Shown here: in pieces, positions 1 through 12,200 of the stretch | How positions within the stretch are numbered: position 1 is the stretch's first letter | Layout of the letters: each line of letters opens with the position of its first letter | Assembly: GCA_947685225.1 (NCBI GenBank) | Contig: CANTUV010000024.1 | Span: 58,866,001 to 58,930,000, forward strand | Reading direction: 5' to 3' | Source of the DNA: Garcia nutans | Taxonomy: Eukaryota > Streptophyta > Magnoliopsida > Malpighiales > Euphorbiaceae | DNA length: 64,000 bases | The notes under the pieces: model-generated | Database searches by the model: none | Seen by the model: only the letters and a program-made list of their open reading frames with translations | What the model was told of the DNA's origin: nothing | Made by a program: the position numbers and the translations under genes

Positions 1-3000
1 CAGCTCGAAGTATAGAGCGAGCTCAAGTTATTGCAGCTGCTTCAGAAGAAGAGGTTAGGGTTAGAAGGCCCCAGTTCGAGGCAGGGTCTTCCTCTGCGAA
101 GAGGGGTAGAGGAAGTTTTGTTCCACGGAGTAGTAGGAGCCAGAGACCAGCTGGTAGGTCTGTGCAGTTCCAGAGACAGAGATTTAGACCTGCAGCTTCA
201 GTGGCAGGTGCTCCGATCCCTATGACTCAGAGATCCGCTCCACCTAGATGTGCTCAGTGTGGGGGTTATCATAGAGGTGTTTGTTGGAAGAGTGGTGGAC
301 CAGCTGTATGCTTCAGGTGTGGATCACCTGACCACTTTGTGAGAGACTGTCCTGAGAGGCAGGAGCAGATGCCAGTTGATTCTGCTGCTTCTCGAGCTAG
401 TGTGAGGGGAGGCAGAGGAGGCAGAGGTGCCAGCCGGGGAGGTAGACCAGGATTCAGTTCTAGAGGAGGTGCTACATCCAGGGAGGGTAGACCAGAGGAG
501 GCTGGATCTTCCCAGAGGATGTATGTTATGCAGAGGCAGCCAGATACATCGGCAGTCATAGCTGGTACTTTTTCTTTATTTAATACTCCAGTACTTGCTT
601 TGATTGATCCGGGTTCCACGCATTCATATATTAGTGCATCTGTTTTGCCTGTATTTGATGTGCATGCTGAGTCCCTAGGATTTGATGTGTTGGTGACAAA
701 TCCATTAGGGCATAGTGTGGTTGTGAGTAAGGTGCATAGAGATAGTGCAGTAGTGGTGCAGGGTGAGGAGTTCCTTGGGGATTTGATTGAGATGCCATTT
801 AAGGAATATGACGTGATCTTAGGTATGGATTGGCTATCTCGACATGGAGCTGTGGTGGATTGTAAAAAGAAAATTGTTTCTTTGAGATTGGTTGATGGTA
901 GAGAGGTGATAGTATCTAATGAGCAGGAACAGCTAGCCTCCTTATTTGTTTCAGCTGTTGCAGCCAGGAGGTTGATTAGAAAGGGGTGTGAAGCCTATCT
1001 TGCTCATGTGGTAGATACTAGAGTGAAGGGTTCTTCCATTGATAGTATTGCCACAGTTGCAGAGTTCCCTGATGTTTTTCCAGAGGAGTTGCCAGGATTG
1101 CCTCCTGAGAGAGAGGTGGAGTTTGGTATTGAATTGTTGCCTGGTACCACTCCTATCTCTATTACTCCTTACAGAATGGCACCAGCAGAATTGAGGGAGT
1201 TGAAAGTGCAATTACAGGAGTTGTTGGACAAAGGATTTATTTGCCCCAGTGTTTCTCCTTGGGGAGCTCCTGTGCTATTTGTGAAGAAGAAAGATGGTAC
1301 TATGAGGTTGTGTATCGATTATAGGCAATTGAACAAGGTGACTATTAAAAATAAATATCCTTTGCCTAGAATCGATGATCTCTTTGATCAATTGAAAGGT
1401 GCAGCTGTGTTTTCTAAAATTGATTTGAGATCTGGGTACCATCAGCTGAGAGTCAGAGCTGAGGATGTTCCGAAGACTGCCTTTCGGACCAGGTATGGGC
1501 ATTATGAATTTCTAGTTATGCCTTTTGGTCTAACGAATGCACCTGCAGCTTTTATGGATTTGATGAATAGGGTGTTTAGGCCCTATTTGGATCAGTTTGT
1601 AGTGGTCTTCATTGATGATATACTGGTGTATTCGCGGAATGAAGAGGAACATGATATGCATCTGCGGATTGTGTTGCAGATTTTGAGAGAGAAGCAGTTA
1701 TTTGCCAAATTGTCGAAGTGTGAGTTCTGGTTGGATCAAGTTGCTTTTCTCGAACATATTGTTTCAGCGGAAGGCATTAGAGTTGATCCAAGTAAAGTTG
1801 AAGCTATTCTGAATTGGAGTCCACCCAAGTCTGTGACAGAGATTAGAAGTTTTCTGGGTTTGGCAGGCTATTACCGACGGTTTGTGAAAGGGTTTTCTTT
1901 GATAGCTACTCCACTCACCAGATTACTTCGAAAGGGAGTGAGATTTGTGTGGACAGATCAGTGTCAGGCTAGTTTTGAGCAGTTGAGAGAGTTGTTGACT
2001 CAAGCGCCTGTTCTTACTTTACCTGTTGAAGGCAAACCATATGTGATCTACAGTGATGCTTCACATAGAGGTTTGGGGTGTGTATTGATGCAGGAAGGGA
2101 AAGTTATAGCTTATGCATCTCGACAGTTGAAACCGCATGAGCTTAACTATCCGACACATGATTTGGAATTGGCTGCCATTGTGTTTGCATTAAAGATTTG
2201 GCGCCACTATCTGTTTGGGGAGAAATGTTTCATCTACACTGATCACAAGAGTTTGAAGTATTTGGGTGTCCAGAAAGAACTCAATCTTCATCAGAGGAGA
2301 TGGTTAGAATTGATTAAAGACTACGACTGCTTGATTGACTATCATCCAGGTAAAGCAAATGTTGTTGCTGATGCCTTGAGTCGGAAGTCTTTAGCTTGTT
2401 TAGCAGTTTACTCGCTCTCGTTGCTTGTTGAGTTGAGAGCATTGCATGCCAGTTTTGTACCTTGTGTTGATGGTGCATTATTGGCACAGTTGCAATTGAA
2501 GCCGATTTTGTTAGATCAGATCAAAGAAGCTCAGTTGGCCGATAAGAAGATTCAGAAGATTATTTCAGATTGTAAGAATGGGAAGACAAGAGATTTTGTT
2601 GTGAAAGACAATGGGAGTCTCTGGTTTAAAAACCGATTGTGTGTACCCGATGATGCTGAATTGAAAAGAGTCATTTTAGAAGAAGCACATCAGTCAGTGT
2701 TTGCTATGCATCCGGGTAATACGAAGATGTATCATGATTTGAGACAGCATTATTGGTGGATTGGGTTGAAGAGAGACATTGCAGATTTTGTGTCGAAATG
2801 TCTCACTTGTCAGAAGGTTAAAGCAGAGCATCAAGTTCCAACCGGGTTGCTTCAACCATTGTCAGTGCCAGAATGGAAGTGGGAAAGAGTGACAATGGAT
2901 TTTGTGTCTGGTTTGCCATTGACACAAAAGAAGCATGACGCTATATGGGTGATTGTGGATAGATTGACTAAGACAGCTCATTTCCTTCCGGTTCGAATGG

Positions 3001-3938
3001 ATTACTCTTTGGAGAGATTGGTTGAGCTGTATATCCATGAGATTGTGAAACTGCATGGTGTTCCAACTTCTTTAGTGTCTGATCGAGATCCCAGGTTTAC
3101 TTCCAGATTTTGGAAGAGTTTGCATAGTGCTTTGGGTTCTCGACTGCACTTCAGCACTGCTTTTCATCCACAGACGGATGGACAGTCAGAGAGGGTGATA
3201 CAGATTATTGAGGACATGTTGAGAAGCTGTGTCATCGATTTCTCTGGAAGTTGGGATAGGTTTTTACCTCTTGTGGAGTTTGCTTACAACAGCAGTCACC
3301 AATCCAGCATTGGTATGGCACCGTTTGAAGCATTGTATGGCAGACGGTGTAGGACACCTCTTTGTTGGAATGAGCTTGGAGATAATAAGTTGGTTGGTCC
3401 TGATTTGATTCAAGAAACTGAAGAAAAAGTAAAGTTGATTCGAGGCAGGTTAAAAGCAGCTTCAGACCGACAGAAATCTTATGCAGATCTGAAAAGAAGA
3501 GATATAGAGTTTAATGTTGGAGATAAGGTATTTCTGAAAGTGTCTCCTTGGAAGAAGATTTTGAGGTTCGGTCGGAAAGGAAAATTGAGTCCTCGTTTCA
3601 TTGGGCCGTATGAAGTGTTAGAAAGAGTTGGGCCAGTGGCGTATCGACTTGCTTTGCCACCTGAGTTGGATCGTATTCATAGTGTATTCCATGTTTCTAT
3701 GTTGAGGAGATATAGGTCGGATCCATCTCATGTGTTGCCATTTGAGTCTATCGAAGTGAGCCCAGATTTGACATTTGAAGAGGAACCAGTTGCTATCTTG
3801 GCACATGATGTGAAAGAATTGAGAAACAAGCAAGTGCCATTGGTGAAGATTCTTTGGAAGAATCATGCAAAAGAAGAAGCGACTTGGGAGAGTGAACAAT
3901 CCATGCGAGAGCAATATCCGCAGTTGTTTCAGCTTTGA
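1..3938 (+). CDS. gag-pol: Element A: Ty3/gypsy chromovirus Gag-Pol polyprotein, 5' part cut by window edge
   Basis: The frame is open from base 3 to the TGA ending at 3938, so the GTG at 162 is not a real start; about 237 N-terminal codons lie outside the window. In order: Gag zinc knuckle CFRCGSPDHFVRDC (309-353), aspartic protease with DPGS (D codon at 606), reverse transcriptase with FIDD (around 1608-1619), RNase H, integrase with catalytic D, D, E codons at 2898, 3081 and 3189, then a GPY/F region and a chromodomain ending EQYPQLFQL. Base 1 matches base 49258 of element E and both frames end exactly 3,937 bases later, so there is no net indel between them. Differences include R to C in FICPSV and G to E in FLEHIV, which could impair RT. 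In known chromoviruses the chromodomain directs integration to particular chromatin; that role is inferred from family membership. Confidence 0.93.
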   Translation, partial: ARSIERAQVIAAASEEEVRVRRPQFEAGSSSAKRGRGSFVPRSSRSQRPAGRSVQFQRQRFRPAASVAGAPIPMTQRSAPPRCAQCGGYHRGVCWKSGGPAVCFRCGSPDHFVRDCPERQEQMPVDSAASRASVRGGRGGRGASRGGRPGFSSRGGATSREGRPEEAGSSQRMYVMQRQPDTSAVIAGTFSLFNTPVLALIDPGSTHSYISASVLPVFDVHAESLGFDVLVTNPLGHSVVVSKVHRDSAVVVQGEEFLGDLIEMPFKEYDVILGMDWLSRHGAVVDCKKKIVSLRLVDGREVIVSNEQEQLASLFVSAVAARRLIRKGCEAYLAHVVDTRVKGSSIDSIATVAEFPDVFPEELPGLPPEREVEFGIELLPGTTPISITPYRMAPAELRELKVQLQELLDKGFICPSVSPWGAPVLFVKKKDGTMRLCIDYRQLNKVTIKNKYPLPRIDDLFDQLKGAAVFSKIDLRSGYHQLRVRAEDVPKTAFRTRYGHYEFLVMPFGLTNAPAAFMDLMNRVFRPYLDQFVVVFIDDILVYSRNEEEHDMHLRIVLQILREKQLFAKLSKCEFWLDQVAFLEHIVSAEGIRVDPSKVEAILNWSPPKSVTEIRSFLGLAGYYRRFVKGFSLIATPLTRLLRKGVRFVWTDQCQASFEQLRELLTQAPVLTLPVEGKPYVIYSDASHRGLGCVLMQEGKVIAYASRQLKPHELNYPTHDLELAAIVFALKIWRHYLFGEKCFIYTDHKSLKYLGVQKELNLHQRRWLELIKDYDCLIDYHPGKANVVADALSRKSLACLAVYSLSLLVELRALHASFVPCVDGALLAQLQLKPILLDQIKEAQLADKKIQKIISDCKNGKTRDFVVKDNGSLWFKNRLCVPDDAELKRVILEEAHQSVFAMHPGNTKMYHDLRQHYWWIGLKRDIADFVSKCLTCQKVKAEHQVPTGLLQPLSVPEWKWERVTMDFVSGLPLTQKKHDAIWVIVDRLTKTAHFLPVRMDYSLERLVELYIHEIVKLHGVPTSLVSDRDPRFTSRFWKSLHSALGSRLHFSTAFHPQTDGQSERVIQIIEDMLRSCVIDFSGSWDRFLPLVEFAYNSSHQSSIGMAPFEALYGRRCRTPLCWNELGDNKLVGPDLIQETEEKVKLIRGRLKAASDRQKSYADLKRRDIEFNVGDKVFLKVSPWKKILRFGRKGKLSPRFIGPYEVLERVGPVAYRLALPPELDRIHSVFHVSMLRRYRSDPSHVLPFESIEVSPDLTFEEEPVAILAHDVKELRNKQVPLVKILWKNHAKEEATWESEQSMREQYPQLFQL

Positions 3939-3970
3939 TATCAGGTAATTTCGAGGACGAAATTTTCTTT

Positions 3971-3985
3971 TTAGAGGGGGAGAAT
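3971..3985 (+). other. Polypurine tract of element A
   Basis: TTAGAGGGGGAGAAT lies directly before the LTR start TGTAATATCC. This is where plus-strand DNA synthesis is primed in Ty3/gypsy elements. A short stem-loop, AATTTCG-AGGA-CGAAATT, lies just upstream (3948-3965) and recurs before the PPT of E and B. Confidence 0.85.
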
Positions 3986-5390
3986 TGTAATATCCCTATG
4001 CATGCCCTAGAAGTTTTGTTGTTGTTGTTGTTGGTTTGAATTGAGAAATGGGAAGAGAATGTTTTTGTATGGTGGTTGGGAAAGAAAAGAGGGTTTAGAG
4101 ATAATTGTATATGTTGCTTATATGGTGATATATATAACATATAAAGTGGTCAAAATGGAAAGTCAAGGAAAGAGGATATTTTTGTGTTGGTTGTGAATTA
4201 CTTAAATGGGTATAGATATGACAAAAGCTTAGTTAAATGGATGAGGGTATTATAGTAATTTTCTTTTGGATGGGTATTTAATGCCTATTGACTTTGTGTT
4301 TCTTCATCATTTCTTTTTCTTCTTGTTGTTGGGTGGCCGGCTCATTAAAGAGAGAAGAGAGCAAGAGAACAAGTGATGGTTTTGATGATTTCAAGTTCAA
4401 AGTGAAGGAAGTTTTCAAAGTTACAAGTTGGAGTTTCAAGGAATTTCATTATTTAGTAAGTTTGCTCTTGTTTACCCTTGTTATTTTTGAAGTTATGCTT
4501 GAGTTGAGTTGTGATTTGATGATGGTATGATTAAGTTGCTTATGGTGTGATTTTAAGTATTGATTTTGCTTGATAGATGAGAAGTTGGGTTGGTGTTGGT
4601 GATGGAAGAGTAAGAGTTGTGTTTAGTGAAATTGTTTCTGTTTTACAATTAGTAAAGGCTGTGATTTGTATGATTTTTAATTAATTATAGAAAAATGTTT
4701 TTGAAGTGAATTTTTGATATGTTGTGTCTCTATGAGTCTAGAATGACTGAAAAATATGTTGATTCGATTTTGGAATGGTTATGAGTTTAGAAAGATTATT
4801 TTTATTAGACCTGTTCCAGCAGGTACCTTAACTGAGACAGCTGTATTTCGGGATTTTTAATAAAATGTAGAAAAATCATATCCAATTGAATTTTGGATAT
4901 GTTGTTGCTTAGTGAGTCTAGTATTTGAGAAAAATAATTTGGAACCACGTTGATTGAATTTGATTTATGGAATTCACAAAGTTCAGAATTGCTGCCAGGA
5001 TGCAGGGCAATTGGGGCAGTCTGGTTAGGTGAACTATTTGACCAAGCTTTTGTGTTCAGTTTGATCTGAAATTTTAAAGGAATGATTTTAAGATACAAAA
5101 ATAATGTTATGTGAAGAGGTTGAATTGCCCTAATTGCATTGTTGAGATTGAATAATGTTATGTTATGCATTGTGAATGGTAATGTGTTTCATGAGTAATG
5201 CACATTGAAATGTTATACCAAAGATGTTATAGTGATTCCAATGAAATATGATTGAAGCATGCATTGATGATAGGATTGAATAATAATGTGAGTGTTTAGA
5301 TAATGTAATGAATATTGTATATAATGATTGCTTAACTTGCTTGTGAAAAAGAAATGAATTAAAAAGGTATTGATAAGTTTAATGAACGGA

Positions 5391-5670
5391 CCTATCCGTC
5401 TCCTGCGGAACCATGCGGACCCAGTGGGTTGGGCAACCGATTTTGGACTACCGATCTGGTAGGAGGAAGGTTCGATATAGTCAGTATTATACGTACCTAT
5501 TTGCCTCCTGCGGAACCATGCGGACCCATTGGAATGGGCAACCGAACTTGGACAACCGACCTGGATGGGGAAAGGTATGTTACTGATAATGTTATACGTG
5601 CCTTTTTGCCTCCTGCTGACCCTTGGGATTGGAGGGCAACCGACCTGGTTGGGAAAGGGTACGTATATAA
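5391..5670 (+). repeat. 105-bp minisatellite in the A LTR
   Basis: Two full copies (5391-5495 and 5496-5600) and a degenerate third (from 5601) share the core CCTCCTGCGGAACCATGCGG and a GGGCAACCGA element. The apparent ORF through the array is repeat translation, not a gene. Confidence 0.8.
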
Positions 5671-5838
5671 AGTCATAGTTGTTGGCTATAATGATAAATT
5701 TAAATGAGTATAATGAATGGTGCTATTATATGAATATTGATGTGACATTGAACAAAGCAACATATTGAATAAATAATATGCTTTTGATTGATATATGTAA
5801 TTAATTTGTGACATTGCATTTTAGCATGAATTATCTTA

Positions 5839-5876
5839 CTAAGCCCTTGGCTTAGCGCGATAGTGTTTAATCGCGC
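5839..5876 (+). other. Double stem-loop in the A LTR
   Basis: Stem 1 is CTAAGCC/GGCTTAG with loop CTT. Stem 2 is GCGCGAT/ATCGCGC with an 8-nt loop. The seventh pair of stem 2 is T-A here but A-T in element E, a compensatory change. Confidence 0.65.
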
Positions 5877-6305
5877 AGGTAATAGAGCTGATAGAGTCGA
5901 ACCCGAGAGTTCATCAAGACCAAGTGAGAGTAGACCTTGAAGAGTTGATTTTGGGAACTTAAAGATCAGAAGAGAATTGCCAATCATGTATACTTCTTTA
6001 TATTTTGTAAAGTAATGTTTATAATGTAAAAGTATGGATATATTTAAATATGTAATCAAGTGTTTGTAAATATGTACATATTTTATAACTTCCGCTGGGT
6101 AATATTTAAATGTAAATATATATAACTAATATGTTTTGTTTTATAAGTAAATGATCTACTTTTCTATAATGTATAATGATAAGGGTATTGTATCAAGTTT
6201 AAAGTGTTTTGAATATTAAGAAAATCGTAGCATCCCTATGTTTGATGCACTTATGCTACATTGTTGTGGTTGTAGTGTGTGGGCATTGGATATGGGGGTG
6301 TTACA

Positions 6306-6591
6306 AGAAGTGTAAATCCTTTTTGCAGGTTGTAGTTGAGGTTATAAGGGGGATTTATTGGAAGTGTACTGAGAATGATTTTGGTTGCATTGGTTTGTGT
6401 AAAAATATTTTCAAAAATCAGAAAAAAAAACCAGTTTTGTCGACACTTGGGACTCAATTTTTAAGTGAAACTATGGCAAAATTTCTATAAAAATTGGAAC
6501 TAAAATTTGACTAAGTAAAATTGGTAGCAACATTAGGTTAGTGTGGCGCCTCTACTCAGCTTACACACGTAGGTCGGGAAGGGGTGTTACA
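6306..6591 (+). repeat. Terminal fragment of a second + strand LTR
   Basis: From AGAAGTGTAAATCC to GGGGTGTTACA this matches the last ~290 bp of the E LTR (48094-48378). It continues directly after the end of the A LTR, so A most likely inserted into an older + strand LTR of this type; the other half and the matching target duplication would lie left of the window. Confidence 0.7.
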
Positions 6592-9179
6592 ACATATGTA
6601 AGCCGAGTAGAGGTGCCACACTATCCTAATTTTGCCATAGTTTTGCCTAAAAATTGAGTCCCAAGTGTCGACAAAACTGGTTTTTTTTTTTCTGATTTTT
6701 AAAACATTTTACACAAACCAATGCAAACAAAATCATTCTCAGTACACTCCCAATAAATCCCCCTTATAACCTCAACTACAACCTGCAAAAAGTATTTACA
6801 CTTCTAGTACAACATAAAGTAAAGGTTTATTATGAAATACAGTAAATAAAATATTTGCTCACTATGCAGCGGAAAATAACAATATTTACAAATTCATATA
6901 TATCCAAACTCAAGTTTTACAACCCATAAAATTTATACATTTCTTTGGCAGTCAGTCTTTGATCTTTAAGCCCACTATCAACACCTCAAAATCTAAACTC
7001 GACTCGGCCTAGAGGAACTCTCTGGTTCTTCCCTGTCACCTGTGCGAAGAATCACATTCGCGCTAAGCCAACGGCTTAGTGGTACAAATTACAGTGCTAT
7101 GATCCTTTAATGCCATGCTAATGTCACACAATCAAGATTCAAGATCAATTCAAGAGAATATTATATTTCAAATCTTACCGGTTTCAATAATGTATGTATA
7201 GTAGTCATCTCATTATTCATTTGTTTCACCATTCAATAGTCACATTTAAACAAACACAAGCATGGGCCCAAAAATAATCTAATATGCTATTCAAAGTTCA
7301 GAGGTAAATAATCTAACATTTCACATTTTTCAACCGGAATCAGCTTACGACCCGGTCCAGTGATTCATAGGCATGCCGCCAAAACCAGAACTCTGAAAAT
7401 TGAATAAACATATTAGGCACACAATCATTTCATTCATTTGTTTATCAATATATTTTCATTTTATTTCTCATTTCATATTCCACAATTAATTAGGCAACCA
7501 TGCCTCCATTATATATTTCATTTGCATATCATAGCCAATAACCATGGCATCATATCTCAAATGATCTCAAATCACAATAAAACAATTCTTCATAATATCA
7601 TATCTTTCACATTTCATTTCATCATCACATCTTTTACATTTCATATTCCATATTTCATTTCATCATTCAAATGGATATAATCAATGGCATTAACACATAT
7701 TTTACATACTCATCACAACATTCACATCATACCAAACATGCATTATTAATATGCATTAACAATGTATTAGATTTCTTAACACATTTACAATCAAATGTAT
7801 GTTAAATCTCAACATCATATGAATGTATGAAATAATGTAATTTGTACTTACCTTAAAACCAACTCACACCAATCTATACACTTACTCTTCCAAGAATCCT
7901 CAACACTTAGGTTAGGGCAATTCAACCTCTTCACAATCTAATCCAAAAGGAGTATTAGCAAAATGACCATATGAATAGTACATTCTGGTTTTAGACTCCA
8001 CTCTATCCTTATTTTGAAAAATTGTATAAAATAATATACTTGACTAAAAATTCTAAAATTTTTACAGAACTAAATTTTACATCTTAAAATCATTCCTTTA
8101 AAATTTCAGATCAAAATGAACACAAAATCTTGGTCAAATAGTTCACCCAACCAGACTGCCCCAATTGCCCTGCATCCTGGCAGCAGTTCTGAACTTTGTG
8201 AATTCCATATATTAAATTCAATCAACGTGGTTCCAAATTATTTTTCTCAAATACTAGACTCACTAATCAACAACATATCCAAAATTCAGTTGAATATGAT
8301 TTTTCTACATTTTATTAAAAATCCCGAAATATAGCTGTCTCAGTTAAGGTACCTGCTGGAACAGGTTTAGTAAATATAATCTTTCCAAAATCATAACCAT
8401 TCCAAAATCGAATCAACATATTTTTCAGTCATTCTAGACTCATAGAGGCACAACATATCAAAAATTCACTTCAAGAACATTTTTCTATATTTAATTAAAA
8501 ATCATACAAGTCACAGCCTTTACTAATTGTAAAACAGAAAAAATTTCACTAAACACAACTCTTACTCTTCCATCACCAACACCAACCTAACTTCTTATCT
8601 TTAATTCCATTTCAACACTTTTACACACACCATACACAAACACACTCCAACCATCAACAACACTCCATCAAACTCAAACAAAATTCCAAATAGAACAAGA
8701 GAAATCAAGAGAAAACTTACTAAAAATGATGAACTTCTTGAATTTCTAACTTGTTTTCTTCTTTCAATTAGCTCTTAAAATTCAAAAACCCTCACTTGCT
8801 CTCTTGTTTCCTTGAGGTCCGGCCAACACAAAGAGAAAAGGAAAAAAAAAAAGACAAAGTGAAGAGACAAAGTCAAATTTCCCCTCTCTTTAAACCTCCA
8901 CCAAGCAATTTAAAAAGAAAATTACCTAAAAACCCTCTTCTATACAATTAAACTCCCTTTCACTTACTTGACCTTTTTAGTAATTTCATACATAACCAAA
9001 ATAAATATCCTCTTCCTTTGACCATCCATTTGACTTGTGTATATGTTATATATATTTCCATATATACAACATATACACTCCTCTTTAAATTATTTTCTCT
9101 TTCCAATAACATATACATTTTAATTCAAATAAAACAACAATTATACAAAAACTTCTAGGGCACATTTTGTGATATTACA
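6592..9179 (-). repeat. 3' LTR of element B
   Basis: It runs from a truncated end (ACATATGTAAGCCGAG) to GATATTACA next to the PPT. Compared with E, it lacks about 59 bp near the LTR terminus, as does the B 5' LTR. Its minisatellite region (about 7320-7365) has collapsed to roughly one unit, whereas the 5' LTR has three. Confidence 0.82.
7043..7079 (-). other. Double stem-loop in the B 3' LTR
   Basis: On the - strand it reads CTAAGCCGTTGGCTTAG, then GCGCGAA...TTCGCAC. One pair of stem 2 is lost by a single change (GTGCG in + orientation); the B 5' LTR keeps the full pair. Confidence 0.6.
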
Positions 9180-9195
9180 ATTCTCCCCCTCTAAA
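9180..9195 (-). other. Polypurine tract of element B
   Basis: On the - strand this reads TTAGAGGGGGAGAAT directly before the LTR start TGTAATATC. The same pre-PPT stem-loop (TTTCGAGGACGAAA) is visible at about 9201-9216. Confidence 0.8.
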
Positions 9196-9225
9196 AAGAA
9201 ATTTCGTCCTCGAAATTATCTGATA

Positions 9226-12200
9226 TCAAGTCTGAAACAGTTGAGGATACTGATCTCGCATCGCTTGCTCACTCTCCCAAGTTGCCTCTTCTCTACCATG
9301 ATTCTTCCAAAGAACTTTTACAAGTGGCACTTTCTTATTTCTCAACTCTTTCACTTCATGTGCCAAAATAGCAATTGGTTCTTCTTCAAAAGTTAGATCT
9401 GGACTGATCTCAATAGATTCAACTGGTAAAACATGAGATGGGTCAGATCTATACCTTCGCAACATAGAAACATGGAAGACATTATGGATTCTATCCAACT
9501 CAGGCGGCAAAGCAAGACGATAAGCAACTGGTCCAACTCTTTCTAATATCTCATACGGTCCAATGAATCGAGGACTCAGCTTCCCTTTTCGACCAAATCT
9601 CAATATCTTTTTCCAAGGAGACACTTTCAAAAATACTTTATCTCCAACATCAAACTCTATGTCTCTCCTCTTCAAATCTGAATAAGACTTCTGTCGGTCT
9701 GAAGCTGCTTTCAACCTATCCCGAATCATCTTCACTTTTTCTTCCGTCTCTTTAATCAGATCAGGACCAACCAATTTGCCTTCCCCAATTTCATTCCAAC
9801 ATAAAGGCGTTCTACATCTTCTTCCATACAATGCCTCAAATGGTGCCATTCTAATACTGGATTGATGACTGTTGTTGTAAGCAAATTCTACAAGTGGCAA
9901 AAATCTGTCCCAACTTCCAGAGAAATCAATGACACAGCTTCTCAACATATGCTCAATAATCTGTATCACTCTCTCTGACTGCCCATCTGTCTGCGGATGA
10001 AAAGCAGTGCTAAAATGCAATCGAGAACCCAAAGCACCATGTAAACTCTTCCAAAATCTTGAAGCAAATCTAGGATCTCGATCAGACACTAAAGAAATTG
10101 GGACTCCATGCAACTTTACTATCTCATTGATGTACAATTCAGCTAACTTCTCCAGTGAAAAGTCCATCCGAACCGGAAGAAAATGAGCAGTCTTTGTCAA
10201 CCTATCAAGAATCACCCAAATGGCATCATGCTTCCTCTGTGTCATAGGCAAACCAGACACAAAATCCATTGTGATTCTCTCCCATTTCCATTCAGGCACC
10301 GTTAAAGGTTGAAGCAACCCTGTTGGAACTTGATGTTTAGCTTTCACCCTCTGACAAGTGAGACATTTGGACACAAATTCTGCTATGTCTCTCTTCATAC
10401 CATACCACCAATAATGCTGTCTCAATTCATGGTACATCTTTGTACTTCCCGGATGCATAGCAAAAACCGATTGGTGTGCTTCCTCCAAAATAACCTTTTT
10501 CAAACTATCATTATCAGGAACACACAATCTATCCTTAAACCAAAGGCTACCATCACTTCTCACAAAGAAATCTCGGCTCTCCCAATTTTGGCAATCTGAA
10601 ACAATCTTCTGAATTTTCTCATCTGTCAATTGAGCCTCCTTAATCTGATCCAATAATACTGGTCTCAATTGCAACTGAGCCAATAATGCACCATCATAAC
10701 ATGCTTCAAAACTAGCATGTAACGCTCTCAACTCAACAAGCAACGAGAGCGAATAAACAGCCAAACCTGCCAGAGACTTCCGACTCAAGGCGTCAGCAAC
10801 TACATTTGCCTTACCAGGATGATAATCAATCAAACAGTCATAGTCTTTGATCAGCTCTAACCATCGCCTTTGCCGAAGATTCAGCTCTCTCTGGACACCC
10901 AAATATTTCAAACTTTTATGATCCGTATAGATAAAACATTTCTCCCCATACAAGTAATGTCGCCAAATCTTCAAAGTAAATACTATAGCTGCCAATTCCA
11001 GATCATGTGTCGGATAATTAAGCTCATGCGGCTTCAACTGCCGAGAAGCATAAGCTACAACTTTACCCTCTTGCATCAAGACACATCCTAAACCATTATG
11101 TGAAGCATCACTGTAAATCACATATGGTTTATCTTCCATGGGTAAAGTAAGAACAGGTGCTTGAGTCAACATTTCTTTCAACTGATCAAAACTAGCTTGA
11201 CACTGATCTGTCCACACAAATCTAACTCCCTTTCGAAGCAATCTGGTGAGTGGAGTAGCTACCAAAGAAAAACCTTTCACAAACCTTCGATAATAGCCTG
11301 CCAAACCCAGAAAACTTCTAACTTTAGTCACTGACTTTGGTGGACTCCAATTCAAAATGGCCTCAACTTTACTCGGATCAACTCTTATACCATCTGCTGA
11401 AACTATATGACCGAGAAAAGTTACTTGGTCAAGCCAAAACTCACACTTTGACAGCTTAGCATACAACTGTTTCTCTCTCAAGATCTGTAACACAATTCGC
11501 AGATGCTTGTCATGTTCTTCCTCATTACGTGAATACACCAAAATATCATCGATGAAAACCACCACAAACTGATCTAGATAGGGCCAAAACACCCTATTCA
11601 TCAAATCCATGAAAGCTGCAGGTGCATTCGTCAATCCAAAAGGCATTACCAAAAACTCATAATGCCCATATCTTGTGCGGAAAGCTGTCTTAGAAACATC
11701 TTCAGCTCTAACCCTCAATTGATGGTACCCTGATCTCAAATCAATTTTGGAAAACACCGCTGCTCCCTTCAACTGATCAAAGAGATCATCAATTCGAGGC
11801 AAAGGATACTTATTCTTGATAGTTACTTTGTTCAATTGCCTATAATCGATGCACAACCTCAAAGTACCATCCTTTTTCTTTACAAACAACACAGGAGCTC
11901 CCCACGGAGAAACACTAGGGCGAATAAACCCTTTATCCAACAACTCCTGCAACTGTACTTTCAACTCTCTCAATTCAGCAGGTGTCATTCGATAAGGAGT
12001 GATAGAGATGGGAGTAGTACCAGGCAACAAATCGATACCAAACTCAACCTCTCTCTCAGGGGGTAACCCTGGCAACTCCTCTTGAAATACATCTGAAAAC
12101 TCAGCAACTGTGGGTATACTATCAAGTTGAGAACCCATTACTCTGGTATCCAAAACATGAGCAAGATAAGAATCACACCCTTTTCTAATCAACTTTCTGG

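Larger units (their letters stand above)
3986..6305 (+). repeat. 3' LTR of element A
   Basis: The LTR starts TGTAATATCC right after the PPT and ends GGGGGTGTTACA at 6305. At about 2,320 bp it is shorter than the E LTR and ends like the LTR of element D. It is a patchwork: 4510-5100 is nearly identical to the E LTR, while the first 500 bp and the part after about 5100 are clearly different. It carries a 105-bp minisatellite and the double stem-loop found in all the long LTRs here. The end at 6305, rather than 6591, is inferred from the terminal motif and from the change in similarity there. Confidence 0.75.

Noticed and set aside
4288..4530. Possible small secreted protein with hydrophobic start
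   Set aside because: Lies within the A LTR; the hydrophobic stretch is due to TTC/TTG-rich sequence and the frame is not kept in related LTRs.
6306..6591. Taking 6591 rather than 6305 as the end of the A LTR
   Set aside because: A clear terminal motif GGGGGTGTTACA ends at 6305, as in D, and the following sequence matches an internal stretch of the E-type LTR, so two LTRs are adjoined.
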